Counted from the stretch's first letter, positions 8,560 through 18,112 are shown. The stretch is 64,000 bases of DNA from Paenalcaligenes sp052103955 (GCA_052103955.1 JBQELO010000004.1:154743-218742), one strand, 5' to 3'. Notes: generated by a model from the sequence alone, not told the origin. A program made the numbers and translations.

Positions 8560-9894
8560 TTAGGTTTGAGCGTGTGTGGCGGGCTGTTTTAAGCCATTGA
8601 AATACAAATTCAGCAGTACGGCAGAAAATGATGCCAACAAAATACCGCTGTGTAAAACAGGCTCTAACGAGTCTGGTAGTTGGCTGAAAAACTTGGGTGC
8701 TACGGTAGGAATCAGAGCCATGCCTAAGCTGATGGCAACAATAAAGGTGTTATGGCGCTGCTTCGTATAGTCCACCTGAGACAAAATGCGAATCCCCGTT
8801 GCCAACACCATCCCAAACATCACAATCCCTGCGCCGCCCAACACAAAGGTGGGGATAGAAGCCACTAACAAGGAAATCTTAGGCACCAAACCTAATACCA
8901 CCAAAATCACACCGGCCATCACGCCAACCCACCGACTACGTACGCCGGTAATGCCTACTAAGCCTACGTTTTGCGAGAAAGAAGTATGAGGGAAGGTATT
9001 GAAGAAACCACCAATCACCGTCCCTAACGCGTCTACGTTTAAGCCTTTCTCTAGTGCTTTACGGTCTACTGGGCGTTCTACAATTTCACCTAGTGCCAAG
9101 AACATGCCCATGGACTCAATAAACGTGATGAGCATCACTACCGTTAGGGTCACGATGGACCAGAGCTCAAACTTGGGTGGCCCAAAGTGAAAGGGCAGAA
9201 TCAACGCAAACCATGCCATGCCCCCTATGCCTTCTAGGCTAACTTCACCCATGAATAAGGCAATCACAAAACCAAAGGCCATGCCTAGCAGTACAGCAAT
9301 ATTGGCGATAAAACCGCGCACATAGCGGGTAATCAACAGAATAAATACCAGTACGGCAAGCGATGTCAGTAGGTAGCGAGGTGCGCCATAGTCAGGGCTG
9401 CCTACACCACCAGCGGCCCAGTTAATGCCTACCCCGATAATGGATAATCCAATAGAGGTAATCACAATACCGGTGACCAGTGGCGGGAAAAACCGCATCA
9501 CCTTACCTATAAGTGGCACAAAGAGCAGAGAAATGGCTCCTGCTGCAATGGTTGCCCCAAAGATGCCTTGTAAGCCCATGTCGGGGTTCATGCCTATGCT
9601 GACCATGGGGCCAACAGCAGCAAAGGTAACGGCCATAATCACCGGTAGCCTAATCCCAAAACGCCCAAAGCCTATACATTGGATCAGCGTTACTACACCA
9701 CAGCAAAAAAGGTCGGCACTGATTAAAAAGGCAATGGTGGCTTTATCTAGATTTAACGCACCACCAATGATCAGGGGTACAGCAACCGCCCCGGCGTACA
9801 TCACCAGTACGTGCTGCAACCCCAAGGTAAAAAGCTGCATAAGAGGGGGATGCGCATCGACGGGATGCGTCTGTTTGACTGCAGTGTTTTGCAT
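8560..9894 (-). CDS. NCS2-family purine (xanthine/urate) permease
   Basis: A 444-aa inner-membrane protein with about 14 hydrophobic segments. The family signature F-S-Q-N-V-G-L-V-G-I-T-G-V-R-S-R lies in the second half, preceded by F-P-H-T-S. These residues belong to the nucleobase:cation symporter-2 family, in which the Q-N-x-G region helps bind the base. Bacterial members of this subtype carry xanthine or uric acid with protons. The downstream 8-oxoguanine deaminase makes urate, and the candidate xanthine riboswitch in the leader fits. Uracil is the main alternative substrate. AACGGAGACAAC precedes the ATG and supplies a good ribosome site. Confidence 0.85.
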   Translation of the reverse strand: MQNTAVKQTHPVDAHPPLMQLFTLGLQHVLVMYAGAVAVPLIIGGALNLDKATIAFLISADLFCCGVVTLIQCIGFGRFGIRLPVIMAVTFAAVGPMVSIGMNPDMGLQGIFGATIAAGAISLLFVPLIGKVMRFFPPLVTGIVITSIGLSIIGVGINWAAGGVGSPDYGAPRYLLTSLAVLVFILLITRYVRGFIANIAVLLGMAFGFVIALFMGEVSLEGIGGMAWFALILPFHFGPPKFELWSIVTLTVVMLITFIESMGMFLALGEIVERPVDRKALEKGLNVDALGTVIGGFFNTFPHTSFSQNVGLVGITGVRSRWVGVMAGVILVVLGLVPKISLLVASIPTFVLGGAGIVMFGMVLATGIRILSQVDYTKQRHNTFIVAISLGMALIPTVAPKFFSQLPDSLEPVLHSGILLASFSAVLLNLYFNGLKQPATHAQT

Positions 9895-10016
9895 GTTGTC
9901 TCCGTTAATTTTTTATAGTTTGGTGCTTGTGCAATAGGGGTAGGCTTAGGTCATGATGCGGAACGGCAAGAAAGAGGGTGAAGGCCGAGATAGCTGTAAA
10001 AGTAAGAGCTATGCAT

Positions 10017-10070
10017 AAAAAATCGGACAATGGGTCTTAAAAAGTATGGCCAGCGGCGTATGCCCTGTCC
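10017..10070 (-). promoter_or_regulatory. Candidate xanthine (NMT1-motif-like) riboswitch in the permease leader
   Basis: Read on the minus strand, a 46-base element starts at 10070. An outer stem GGACA-GGG pairs with CCC-(AU bulge)-UGUCC (10025-10034 with 10063-10070). An inner short stem GCC-GCU-GGC is separated from it by a large asymmetric internal loop with CAUAC on both sides. Two bases after the outer stem comes a run of six T (10017-10022), so the stem could act as a terminator. Size, two-stem layout and position 123 bases before an NCS2 permease fit the NMT1 motif, a known betaproteobacterial RNA that binds xanthine and urate. I compared the layout from memory, without a covariance search. 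Confidence 0.5.
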
Positions 10071-10129
10071 ATAGTTGAACTGGAATGACGGTTATTCCAA
10101 ATTGGTGAACTTCATTGGTAAACAGGCAT

Positions 10130-10170
10130 AAAAAACCCCGCACACCAGAATATTTTTCTAGTGTGCGGGG
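10130..10170 (-). terminator. Terminator of the Dpp/M20 operon
   Basis: CCCCGCACAC (10136-10145) pairs with GTGTGCGGGG (10161-10170), with four more pairs near the loop. On the minus strand the stem is followed by six T (10130-10135). It ends the operon whose last gene stops at 10243 and separates it from the purine leader. Confidence 0.9.
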
Positions 10171-10242
10171 TATAAATAGCAGCGCTTAGCGCGCTATAAG
10201 GTGCAATGAGTGGCTGTTACGACCACCACGATGAGTCGACGA

Positions 10243-11379
10243 TTAGTTCAGACCTTTAAGCATTTTCTGCCAAAACACTAAACGCTCGGGCAAGGTAGAG
10301 ACCAAAATGTGCTCACGTAGCGTGTGTGCACCGTCGCCGTCGGCACCTAAACCATCCAAGGTAGGAATACCGAGCGCAGCGGTAAAGTTGGCATCGCTAC
10401 CACCACCAGTCATGGGGGCTTCCTCTAGGGCAAAGCCCGCTTCTTTCGCGTAGGCTTGGGCTTTTTCTAGCAGGGCGACAGTAGACTCAGTGCGTGGCAT
10501 AGGAGGGCGATTCACAGCAAACTTTACCTCTACCTCTACATCGGGGGTAACGGGTTTTAGTTGGTCTACTTTTGCGCGTAAAACGTGTTCGGCTTCAGGG
10601 TCTGGAATACGGAAGTCCACATCCACAGAACAGTGCTCAGGCACCACGTTAGAAGTGGTACCGCCCTTAATCAGACCCACGCTAACGGTAATGCCACGCT
10701 CATAATCCGTCATGGCTTGCAGGGCTAGCACTTGGTGTGCCATTTCTTGAATGGCGTTTCTCCCTTTTTGGTGCTGAACACCGGCATGGGCTGGACGACC
10801 GTGTGTGGTGACATAAATATGGCCTGTGCCTTTACGTGCCGTCACACAGCGACCACCCTCGGCACGAGCCGGTTCGCACACCAGTACGTAACGGGCATTG
10901 CGTGCAAATTTCTCAATGTGCTCGCGAGAGTAGAAGGTGCCGGTTTCTTCGTCTGGAACTATCACAAAATCAATGGGCAAGGCGCTGCTATCTGGCTCAG
11001 ATAGCGACCCCATTGCGGTAAGTGCTAACCATGTGCCAGCTTTCATGTCGTAGATGCCTGGGCCGTACAGTCGGTCTTCTTCTTGGCGGAAAGGGTTGCG
11101 TTCTAAGGTGCCTACTGGATGCACGGTGTCGTAGTGTGCCAGCAGCATAATGCCGGGGCGATCGTCACCGGCACGGCGATTATGGAAATGCAGCAAGGGG
11201 CCTGTTTCTTCGCCTAAGGACAGCGTCTGGGTTTGTAGCCCAAGTGCGGTGGCATCGCGTAGCAGTATGTCAGCCATGGTACGCAACGCGGCGGGGTCAT
11301 GGGAGGGGGATTCGCACTCAACCCAGGTCTGGATATGACGAATCATCTGATCAATAGAAAGTGGTGATGTAGAAGGCAT
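10243..11379 (-). CDS. M20 family metallopeptidase (glutamate carboxypeptidase-like)
   Basis: A 378-aa zinc peptidase. The metal and catalytic motifs of the M20/ArgE/DapE/CPG2 family are all present: L-L-A-H-Y-D-T-V-H (first His and Asp), G-P-G-I-Y-D-M-K-A-G (bridging Asp), D-E-E-T-G-T (catalytic Glu pair), C-E-P-A and a final G-A-H-T. A dimerisation domain sits in the middle (G-R-P-A-H-A-G-V-Q). There is no signal peptide, so it acts in the cytoplasm. It is the last gene of the Dpp-type ABC operon, 17 bases after the ATPase gene, and so probably splits an imported dipeptide or acyl-amino acid. The start is the ATG at 11379 rather than an in-frame TTG six bases before it. Confidence 0.85.
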   Translation of the reverse strand: MPSTSPLSIDQMIRHIQTWVECESPSHDPAALRTMADILLRDATALGLQTQTLSLGEETGPLLHFHNRRAGDDRPGIMLLAHYDTVHPVGTLERNPFRQEEDRLYGPGIYDMKAGTWLALTAMGSLSEPDSSALPIDFVIVPDEETGTFYSREHIEKFARNARYVLVCEPARAEGGRCVTARKGTGHIYVTTHGRPAHAGVQHQKGRNAIQEMAHQVLALQAMTDYERGITVSVGLIKGGTTSNVVPEHCSVDVDFRIPDPEAEHVLRAKVDQLKPVTPDVEVEVKFAVNRPPMPRTESTVALLEKAQAYAKEAGFALEEAPMTGGGSDANFTAALGIPTLDGLGADGDGAHTLREHILVSTLPERLVFWQKMLKGLN

Positions 11380-11402
11380 AATCAATGACTTTATAAAGGT
11401 GG

Positions 11403-12401
11403 TCAGGCATCCAAGAGATGACAGGCAGCTTGGTGTTGGCTACTTAATGAACGAAGTACCGGTGCTTCCTCGCGACAGCGTTGCATCGCATGCGGGCAGC
11501 GCGGGTGAAACGCACAGCCAGACGGAGGATTAAGCGGAGAAGGCAGCTCACCCTTAATAGGGGTGAAGTTTCGCTTCTGGCGGGACATGTCAGGCATTTC
11601 TGCCAACAGTGCTTGTGTGTAAGGGTGTGCGGCATGGTTGAATACATCGCTAGTTGGTGCGATTTCAACAATGCGACCTAAATACATGATGGCGACACGG
11701 TCAGAAATATGACGTACTACGCCCAAATCATGACTAATAAATAAATAGGTCAGATTGCGCTGATCACGTAAATCCATGAACAGGTTGATCACTTGCGCTT
11801 GAATGGACACATCCAGCGCTGCAACAGGCTCGTCACACACCAAAAATGAAGGCTGTACCATCAGGGCTCTGGCGATCCCTATACGTTGGCGTTGGCCACC
11901 AGAAATTTGATAGGGGTAACGGTCGCGGTACTCTTTATCCAGCCCTACTTCGGCAAGGGCTGCATCAATACGGTCAGGGATTTGATCGGGTGTAGCCAGC
12001 TTATGCACTTTTAGGGCTTCGCCCAAAATTTGGTACAGCTTTTGTTTTGGGTTTAGCGAGGCTTGCGGATCTTGAAAGATCATTTGCACGCCTAGGGTGT
12101 AATCCAATAAGGCTTTGCCACGTAGGGTAGAAATATCGTGCTGTTGATAGTGGATACTACCGTCGCTGGGACGGATTAAGCCCGCCACCATGCGCCCCAG
12201 AGTGGACTTACCACAGCCAGATTCCCCCACTAAGCCCAACACTTCCCCTTTCTGTATGGAAAGCGAAATATTGCTTACGGCGTGTACTGTGGGTGGGGCA
12301 GTATTTGCCCCACATAGCCCTACCAACTTTTGTACCAAGTCGGGTTTTTTGCTGAACTTCTTGCTCAGATCTCTGATTTCAATCGCAGGATGTGAGGTCA
12401 T
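11403..12401 (-). CDS. Oligopeptide/dipeptide ABC transporter ATPase (DppF/OppF type)
   Basis: A 332-aa ATPase with Walker A G-E-S-G-C-G-K-S-T, signature I-S-G-G-Q-R-Q-R and Walker B L-L-V-C-D-E-P-V style residues. The C-terminal oligopeptide-transporter extension with cysteines (C-A-F-H-P-R-C-P-H-A) is also present; in this family it can carry an iron-sulfur cluster. An upstream in-frame start would add 29 residues, but the ATG at 12401 overlaps the stop of the previous gene as ATGA, which shows translational coupling. It powers peptide uptake with the partner ATPase encoded just upstream. Confidence 0.92.
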   Translation of the reverse strand: MTSHPAIEIRDLSKKFSKKPDLVQKLVGLCGANTAPPTVHAVSNISLSIQKGEVLGLVGESGCGKSTLGRMVAGLIRPSDGSIHYQQHDISTLRGKALLDYTLGVQMIFQDPQASLNPKQKLYQILGEALKVHKLATPDQIPDRIDAALAEVGLDKEYRDRYPYQISGGQRQRIGIARALMVQPSFLVCDEPVAALDVSIQAQVINLFMDLRDQRNLTYLFISHDLGVVRHISDRVAIMYLGRIVEIAPTSDVFNHAAHPYTQALLAEMPDMSRQKRNFTPIKGELPSPLNPPSGCAFHPRCPHAMQRCREEAPVLRSLSSQHQAACHLLDA

Positions 12402-13390
12402 GCGTGTTCCTGTGTAGATGAGATAGGGACATAACAGCTGTAATAGCGATCCCCTTGCCACGTTTGTGGTGGAACAGCAGTGGCGCACTGGCTAGTTTGG
12501 TATGGGCAGCGAGGTCTAAACGTACAGCCCGCTTCTCTGCCGGTTAGCGTAGGAGCCATACCGTTGATTTGGGTAAGGCGTTTACCGGGCAGGGTTGCGG
12601 TAGGCATGGAGCGTAATAAGCCTTGGGTGTAAGGATGGCGTGGTGAATTGAGGATTTCTGCCACGCTGCCGTACTCCACAATGCGGCCGGCATACATGAC
12701 GGCAACCTTGTCAGCCAATTCAGCCACCACACCTAAGTCGTGGGTAATCCAGATCATGGCAGTATTGTGCTCACGACAGAGCTGCTGCATTTGATACAGA
12801 ATTTGGCCTTGAATAGTGACATCTAAGGCAGTGGTGGGCTCGTCTGCAATAATCAAATCAGGATGGTTCAGCATGGCAATCGCAATCGCCACACGCTGAC
12901 GCATACCACCAGAAAACTCATGAGGATAGCTGTTTAAGCGCTTTTCCGGGGCAGGAATTCCCACCATTTCCAAGGCCTCAATGCAGCGCGCCTCGGCTTG
13001 TTTTGCTGGCGTTTTAGGGTAATGACACTGAATGGCTTCCATCATCTGCTCTCTAATGCGTAGTACCGGATTCAGTGTCATTAGAGGGTCTTGGAAAATC
13101 ATGGCAATTTTATTGCCACGTAGTTGGCGCAACTCTGCTTCTGGCATATCTCGCAGGTTTTGTCCGTTAAACAAAACATCGCCAGATACGACCTCGCCGG
13201 GTGGATCTATCAAGCCAAGTAGTGAAAAGCCAGTGACGGATTTTCCTGAGCCTGATTCGCCAACCAAGCCAATAATTTCGCCACGCTCAACACGAAGGTT
13301 GACGCCATCTACGGCTAGCCAAGCACCTTCGGTGGTATGAAATGCAGTACGTAAATCACGTACTTCCAGTAATGGGGTAGTAGTGCTCAT
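12398..13390 (-). CDS. Oligopeptide/dipeptide ABC transporter ATPase (DppD/OppD type)
   Basis: A 330-aa ATPase with Walker A G-E-S-G-S-G-K-S-V, signature F-S-G-G-M-R-Q-R and Walker B L-I-I-A-D-E-P-T. A C-terminal cysteine-containing tail (C-T-F-R-P-R-C-P-Y) is followed by further cysteines. It pairs with the DppF-type ATPase. Its ATG shares one base with the stop of the upstream permease gene, so the operon is tightly coupled. Confidence 0.92.
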   Translation of the reverse strand: MSTTTPLLEVRDLRTAFHTTEGAWLAVDGVNLRVERGEIIGLVGESGSGKSVTGFSLLGLIDPPGEVVSGDVLFNGQNLRDMPEAELRQLRGNKIAMIFQDPLMTLNPVLRIREQMMEAIQCHYPKTPAKQAEARCIEALEMVGIPAPEKRLNSYPHEFSGGMRQRVAIAIAMLNHPDLIIADEPTTALDVTIQGQILYQMQQLCREHNTAMIWITHDLGVVAELADKVAVMYAGRIVEYGSVAEILNSPRHPYTQGLLRSMPTATLPGKRLTQINGMAPTLTGREAGCTFRPRCPYQTSQCATAVPPQTWQGDRYYSCYVPISSTQEHA

Positions 13391-14343
13391 TAGTGACGTG
13401 CATCCAGGCTAGTACGTAGGCGATCACCCACGATATTGATAGACAAAATCAGCAACAGCAGCGCAATGCCAGGGAAAATGCTGATCCAGTAATCACCAGA
13501 AAGCAGGTACTCAAAGCCGCTGGAAATCAATAGGCCCAGCGAAGGCTCGGTAATCGGCACCCCTACACCAAGGAAAGACAGCGTGGCCTCAAGCACAATG
13601 GCCGTAGCGATCTGTACGGTGGCAAATACCATGATGGGGCCGGTGCAGTTGGGCAATAAATGCAGCAACATGATGCGCCATGTGGGGAAACCCAAGTTCC
13701 TAGCGGCTTCTATGTATTCTTTGCCACGCTCTTGCAGTACACGACCGCGCATAATACGAGCGTAGTGCGCCCATTGCACAATAACCAGCGCAAAGATCAC
13801 CTTATCTATACCGCGACCCAGTACAGACAGCAGTACCAGAGCCACCAGAATGGTGGGGAAGCCCAAGATGAAGTCCACCAAGCGCATGATGAGCGTATCT
13901 ACAATACCGCCACGGTACGCGGCAATAAGACCTGCGAATGAACCGATGACGGTGGCAAGAAACACAGCGCCCAAACCCACAAACAGACTGATACGCAGGC
14001 CATACAAAATGGCACTGAGCATGTCGCGGCCTTGCGAGTCTGTGCCCAGCCAGTAGGTCCAGCCGTCCATGTTTTCAGAACCGGGGGGCAAGCGACCATC
14101 TAAGATATCCAAGGCCAGTAGATCATAAGGGTCTTGGGGGGCGAAGAAGGGGGCGATCAGAATAAAAGCAATCAATGCAAACAGCGCAATCAGTGAGCCA
14201 CGTACTGTGGGTCTGGATTGCAATCTGTGCAAGATTTTTGAACGCTTAGGCGTTTCCAGCAGAGGCTGAATACGCTTGATGGTGTCCGGCGTTGTGGCGG
14301 ATGGCTCTTTAGGAGCCGCTGATGGTGGTAAATGCTTAGACAT
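13390..14343 (-). CDS. Oligopeptide/dipeptide ABC transporter permease (DppC type)
   Basis: A 317-aa inner-membrane permease. A cytoplasmic N-terminal tail of about 50 residues precedes the first helix, followed by the N-terminal OppC segment (A-P-Q-D-P-Y) and five further helices. The EAA loop (E-A-A-R-N-L-G-F-P) that contacts the ATPase is visible at about two thirds of the length. It forms the channel with the DppB-type partner. The start overlaps the previous gene's stop by one base. Confidence 0.92.
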   Translation of the reverse strand: MSKHLPPSAAPKEPSATTPDTIKRIQPLLETPKRSKILHRLQSRPTVRGSLIALFALIAFILIAPFFAPQDPYDLLALDILDGRLPPGSENMDGWTYWLGTDSQGRDMLSAILYGLRISLFVGLGAVFLATVIGSFAGLIAAYRGGIVDTLIMRLVDFILGFPTILVALVLLSVLGRGIDKVIFALVIVQWAHYARIMRGRVLQERGKEYIEAARNLGFPTWRIMLLHLLPNCTGPIMVFATVQIATAIVLEATLSFLGVGVPITEPSLGLLISSGFEYLLSGDYWISIFPGIALLLLILSINIVGDRLRTSLDARH

Positions 14344-15320
14344 TAGTGACTCTGCTCCGTCAGTTGTACACGCGGATCAAGCACGGCATAAAGTATGTCA
14401 ACGACCAGATTAATCAGCACAAATAGCAGGGTGACCAACATGACGTATGCCACGATGACGGGTCTATCCAGTTGATACACACTGTCGATTAGCAGCTTGC
14501 CCATGCCAGGCCAAGAAAATACTGTTTCGGTAATGGTGGAGTAGGCAATTAACGTACCAAACTCAATACCAATCACCGTAATGACGGGGATCATGATGTT
14601 ACGCAGAATGTGTCGGTACACAATGCGGTTAGGATTGATACCTTTAGCACGTGCAAATTTCACATAGTCTTGGTGCATGGCTTCAGAAACGCCGGCTGCC
14701 GTCATACGCAGAATTAAGGCAATGTTGGCGATAGCCAAGTTCACCGCAGGCAAAATAATGTGAGACCAGCCCTCGGAACTAAAGAGGCTAAGTGGCACGC
14801 CTAAGACAGTAACTGTAGGGCCGCGACCCGAGGCGGGTAACCAGCCCAGCCAAACGGCAAACAGTAGAATTAGCACCATCCCTTGCCAAAAGTTTGGTAG
14901 GGAAAAGCCCAGCACAGAACCTGCCAAAATCCCACGGCCCACGCGTTGCTCACGGTGCAAACCAGCCACCATGCCCAACGGGATACCGATAGTACAGGTT
15001 AAAAACATAGCTACCAGCACCAGTTCTAGGGTGGCTGGGAAGCGAGACAAAATAAGGCTGCTGGCAGGAATACCATGCACAAAGGAGATGCCCAAATCAC
15101 CATGTAGCATGCGCCAGAAAAAACTACCGTATTGTTGCCAAATAGGTAGGTCCAATCCCAAGCGCGCAATCAGGGCTTCACGTTCGGCCTGACTGGCGCT
15201 GGGGCTGACTAGCAGCTCAATCGGGTCTCCCACGGTGTACACCGCGAAGAAAACCACGATAGAAACTGCCAGCAGTACAAATAGGCTCTGCAAGAGTCTA
15301 CGCAGAATAAAAACAGACAA
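14343..15320 (-). CDS. Oligopeptide/dipeptide ABC transporter permease (DppB type)
   Basis: A 325-aa permease starting M-S-V-F-I-L-R-R-L-L-Q, the usual N-terminus of DppB/OppB proteins. It has six hydrophobic segments, and the ATPase-contact loop K-F-A-R-A-K-G-I-N-P is visible. It is the first permease gene of the operon, 40 bases after the binding-protein gene, and works with the DppC-type subunit. Confidence 0.92.
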   Translation of the reverse strand: MSVFILRRLLQSLFVLLAVSIVVFFAVYTVGDPIELLVSPSASQAEREALIARLGLDLPIWQQYGSFFWRMLHGDLGISFVHGIPASSLILSRFPATLELVLVAMFLTCTIGIPLGMVAGLHREQRVGRGILAGSVLGFSLPNFWQGMVLILLFAVWLGWLPASGRGPTVTVLGVPLSLFSSEGWSHIILPAVNLAIANIALILRMTAAGVSEAMHQDYVKFARAKGINPNRIVYRHILRNIMIPVITVIGIEFGTLIAYSTITETVFSWPGMGKLLIDSVYQLDRPVIVAYVMLVTLLFVLINLVVDILYAVLDPRVQLTEQSH

Positions 15321-15360
15321 GGTATCAACCCCTTAACGCTAGATAAAATCGAGTAGGGGG

Positions 15361-16977
15361 TTAGTTAGTGGGCTTTGCAGCCGTACCCATGGTGCGTTGG
15401 TCAGCACGACCTTCGTAAGTCAAACCTTTACGAAATGCCCATACGCCACTTTCAAAGTGCAGGGGAATATGTGCCATGTCTTCCAGCGCGAGATTGACGC
15501 TTTGTTGTAGCAATTCGCTGCGACGTGCATCGTCCATAGTGCGGATAGCTTCCAAGTACGCAGCATCCAGTTCAGCGTTGGAGTAACCGCCATAGTTACT
15601 GCTACCTACGCCTAGTTCTGGGTTACGTGTGGTGACCCAGTATTGAATGAAGTTACTGGCTTCACCAGTTTCAGAACCCCAACCACCCAGAGAGGCACTG
15701 AAGTCCAGCTTGGCGCGTCTAGGGAAGTACACCGAGCTAGTCATGGTGTCTACGCTGGTTTTGACACCAATGCGGCTTAAGTACTGTGCAATGGCTTGGG
15801 TTAACTGACCATCGTTAATGTAGCGGTTGTTGGTGGCCGACAGCGTCAGTTCGAAACCATCAGGGTAGCCAGCTTCAGCCAGCAACTCTTTTGCGCGGGC
15901 AGGGTTGTATTCCAGCGCGGGTGCGCCTTCAATGCTGCCAAACATACCTTCAGGCAAATATTGGTTGGCGGGTGTAGCGATGCCATCCATGATGCGATCT
16001 ACCAATGTTTTACGATCAATTGCCATGGAAAGCGCTTGGCGTACACGTACATCTTGCAGTGGATTGTCGTCTGGCCCTTTAGGTGATTTCACAAAGGGGC
16101 TGGGTGCGCGGCCTACATCCAATTGGAAGAACATAATGCGCACAGAGGGCTTAACTTCGTAGCCAAAGCCGCTGTCACTAATACGTTTTAAGTCACGGGC
16201 AGCAGGGTTTTCGATCAGGTCAAAGTCGCCAGACAATAGGCCAGTCAACCGTGGGCCAGCCGCAGGCACGGCTGTCATTTGAATGGTTTGCCAGTGATTA
16301 GGTGTTGCGCCCCAGTAGTTCTCGTTACGCTCTAGCGTAATGCCAGAGCCTTTTACGTAGGCTTTCAAGGTGTAGGGGCCTGTACCTATAACAGGTTTGC
16401 CTGCATTAAAGTCGGTCACGGTTGGCCACGTACTGGTCACACCACAGCCTTCTTTTGGGGTGTAGGTCAGGTTGTCAAAGGTGGCAATCCCACTCCAGAT
16501 CATAGGAATACGGGCCAGTTCGTTTGGCAGTACAGGATATGGAGAGGCGGTTTTTAGGTGCACCGTTTGTGCGTCTGGTGCTTGAATGTCCACAATACGA
16601 CGCGCTACGTTGGTCGCGCCACCGCCAATCGCGGTTTCGTTATTCAAGATACGACAGAAGCTGTAGATCACGTCATTGGCGGTAAATGCTTCACCATTGG
16701 AAAAACGCGCCTTAGGATCCAGCTTGAACTCCCACGTGTTGTCATCAATAGCTTGCCATGACTCAGCCAACGCAGGTTGCAGCACCATGTCTGGGCTCAT
16801 TGCCACCAGAGGTTCAAAAATGTGTGACAAGAACGCTTCGTTAGGCGTGGTCTGGTGATAATGGGGGTCAGCAGCGGTAGGTTCTGATGCCAAGCCTATT
16901 TTCAGTGTTTGTGCTGAAACAGAGGCGCTAAAGGCTGTAAGCAGCAAGGTCAGCAAAGTAAGATTTTTCAGCTTCAT
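15361..16977 (-). CDS. Peptide ABC transporter substrate-binding protein (SBP family 5)
   Basis: A 538-aa periplasmic protein. The start is taken as the ATG at 16977, which gives a clean signal peptide (M-K-L-K-N-L, a hydrophobic core, then S-V-S-A-Q). An upstream in-frame start would put 16 extra residues before it. The mature protein shows family-5 features: L-A-S-E-P-T-A-A-D-P-H, L-A-E-S-W-Q and F-K-L-D-P-K-A-R-F-S-N-G-E-A-F-T. It captures a peptide, or possibly nickel, opines or glutathione, for the permease pair encoded downstream. First gene of the operon, and divergent from a LysR gene. Confidence 0.92.
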   Translation of the reverse strand: MKLKNLTLLTLLLTAFSASVSAQTLKIGLASEPTAADPHYHQTTPNEAFLSHIFEPLVAMSPDMVLQPALAESWQAIDDNTWEFKLDPKARFSNGEAFTANDVIYSFCRILNNETAIGGGATNVARRIVDIQAPDAQTVHLKTASPYPVLPNELARIPMIWSGIATFDNLTYTPKEGCGVTSTWPTVTDFNAGKPVIGTGPYTLKAYVKGSGITLERNENYWGATPNHWQTIQMTAVPAAGPRLTGLLSGDFDLIENPAARDLKRISDSGFGYEVKPSVRIMFFQLDVGRAPSPFVKSPKGPDDNPLQDVRVRQALSMAIDRKTLVDRIMDGIATPANQYLPEGMFGSIEGAPALEYNPARAKELLAEAGYPDGFELTLSATNNRYINDGQLTQAIAQYLSRIGVKTSVDTMTSSVYFPRRAKLDFSASLGGWGSETGEASNFIQYWVTTRNPELGVGSSNYGGYSNAELDAAYLEAIRTMDDARRSELLQQSVNLALEDMAHIPLHFESGVWAFRKGLTYEGRADQRTMGTAAKPTN

Positions 16978-17154
16978 GACGTATCCAGAAAAAGAGGGGC
17001 AGTATGGTTTTATGATGCTTTGCATTCTAGGAGTCAGGAAGTTGAGTGAACAATCATGGTTTCTACTAATTCGTAATTAATAGCAAATGCTTTGCTTTTA
17101 TTGGAAAATATAAAAAAGAACAGGGCACCGTATTGCTAATAGAGGGGGATATTG

Positions 17155-18066
17155 ATGCAAAGTTTGGCTTTCAGGTACTTCGTGGAAGTGGCGGAATATG
17201 GCAGTTTGAGTGCGGCAGCAGAAAAGCTGGGTGTGGCTATTTCGGCAGTAAGTAGACAAGTTTCTATGCTAGAGGAGCGCGTAGGATCCGCATTGTTTGA
17301 GCGCGGCGTGCGTGGCATGGCATTGACCGAGGCAGGGGCTTTACTATTGCAGCATGCACGACGACAGATATTAGAAACAGATGCTACCTTGCAGGAAATT
17401 TCACGTTTGCAGGGGATGGCGCAAAATCATATACGTATTGCGTGTACGCAAGGTCTCGCGAATCAGTTAGTGCCAAAAACTATCGCAGGGTTTCAGAAAG
17501 AGTGGACAGACACAACGTTTGACTTATGGATAGATAGGGCGGCGACGGCAGCAGGCAGGGTGGCGGATGGTAATGCGGATATTGCGATTACCTTTAGCTC
17601 TAAGCCTGTAGATAATGTGGCGGTACGCTATGTGCAGCGCTCTCCAGCCTTGGCGGTGATGAGTAGCTCACACCCCTTGGCATCGTGTAAGCAGCTTACG
17701 TTGCAAGAGATAAAGGCGTATCCAGTAGCACTGACGGATCACGATACCTCTACCCGAAAAATGTTCGAGATGGCGTGCAATATTAGTGGGATACAAATTA
17801 AGCCGGCGCTAAATAGTAATTACGCACAAACACTGCACAGCTATGTGCGTTATAGCGAGGCTGTATTGTTTGCAAGCTATGTATCCGTAGCCGATTTATT
17901 AGGGCAACAAGGCTTAGTCGCCGTGCCGTTATTGAATAAGGAAATGCATGCGCGCAGTTTGCAGGTGCAGGTAATGAAAGGCCGTTTATTGCCGCCAGTT
18001 GTAGAGGCTTTTATCACGATGATGATTAGAGACTTAGAGCAAGTTCGGTTATCGGCGCCTGTGTAG
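17155..18066 (+). CDS. LysR-type regulator, divergent from the peptide ABC operon
   Basis: A 303-aa regulator with an N-terminal winged helix-turn-helix (residues about 3-62: F-V-E-V-A-E-Y-G-S-L-S-A-A-A-E-K-L) and a LysR substrate-binding fold. The start is the ATG at 17155, with AGAGGGGG about seven bases upstream. The in-frame TTG just before it is less likely. It is transcribed away from the peptide ABC operon across 177 bases, the usual arrangement for a regulator of that operon. The effector is unknown. Confidence 0.85.
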   Translation: MQSLAFRYFVEVAEYGSLSAAAEKLGVAISAVSRQVSMLEERVGSALFERGVRGMALTEAGALLLQHARRQILETDATLQEISRLQGMAQNHIRIACTQGLANQLVPKTIAGFQKEWTDTTFDLWIDRAATAAGRVADGNADIAITFSSKPVDNVAVRYVQRSPALAVMSSSHPLASCKQLTLQEIKAYPVALTDHDTSTRKMFEMACNISGIQIKPALNSNYAQTLHSYVRYSEAVLFASYVSVADLLGQQGLVAVPLLNKEMHARSLQVQVMKGRLLPPVVEAFITMMIRDLEQVRLSAPV

Positions 18067-18112
18067 TAGGGCTAAGAGCGATGCGCTGTATAAACACAGC
18101 AATGCAGAGGGC

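Noticed and set aside
9425..9937. 170-codon open frame on the plus strand
   Set aside because: Antisense to the NCS2 permease, rich in Pro, Thr and Met as expected from the reverse of membrane codons.
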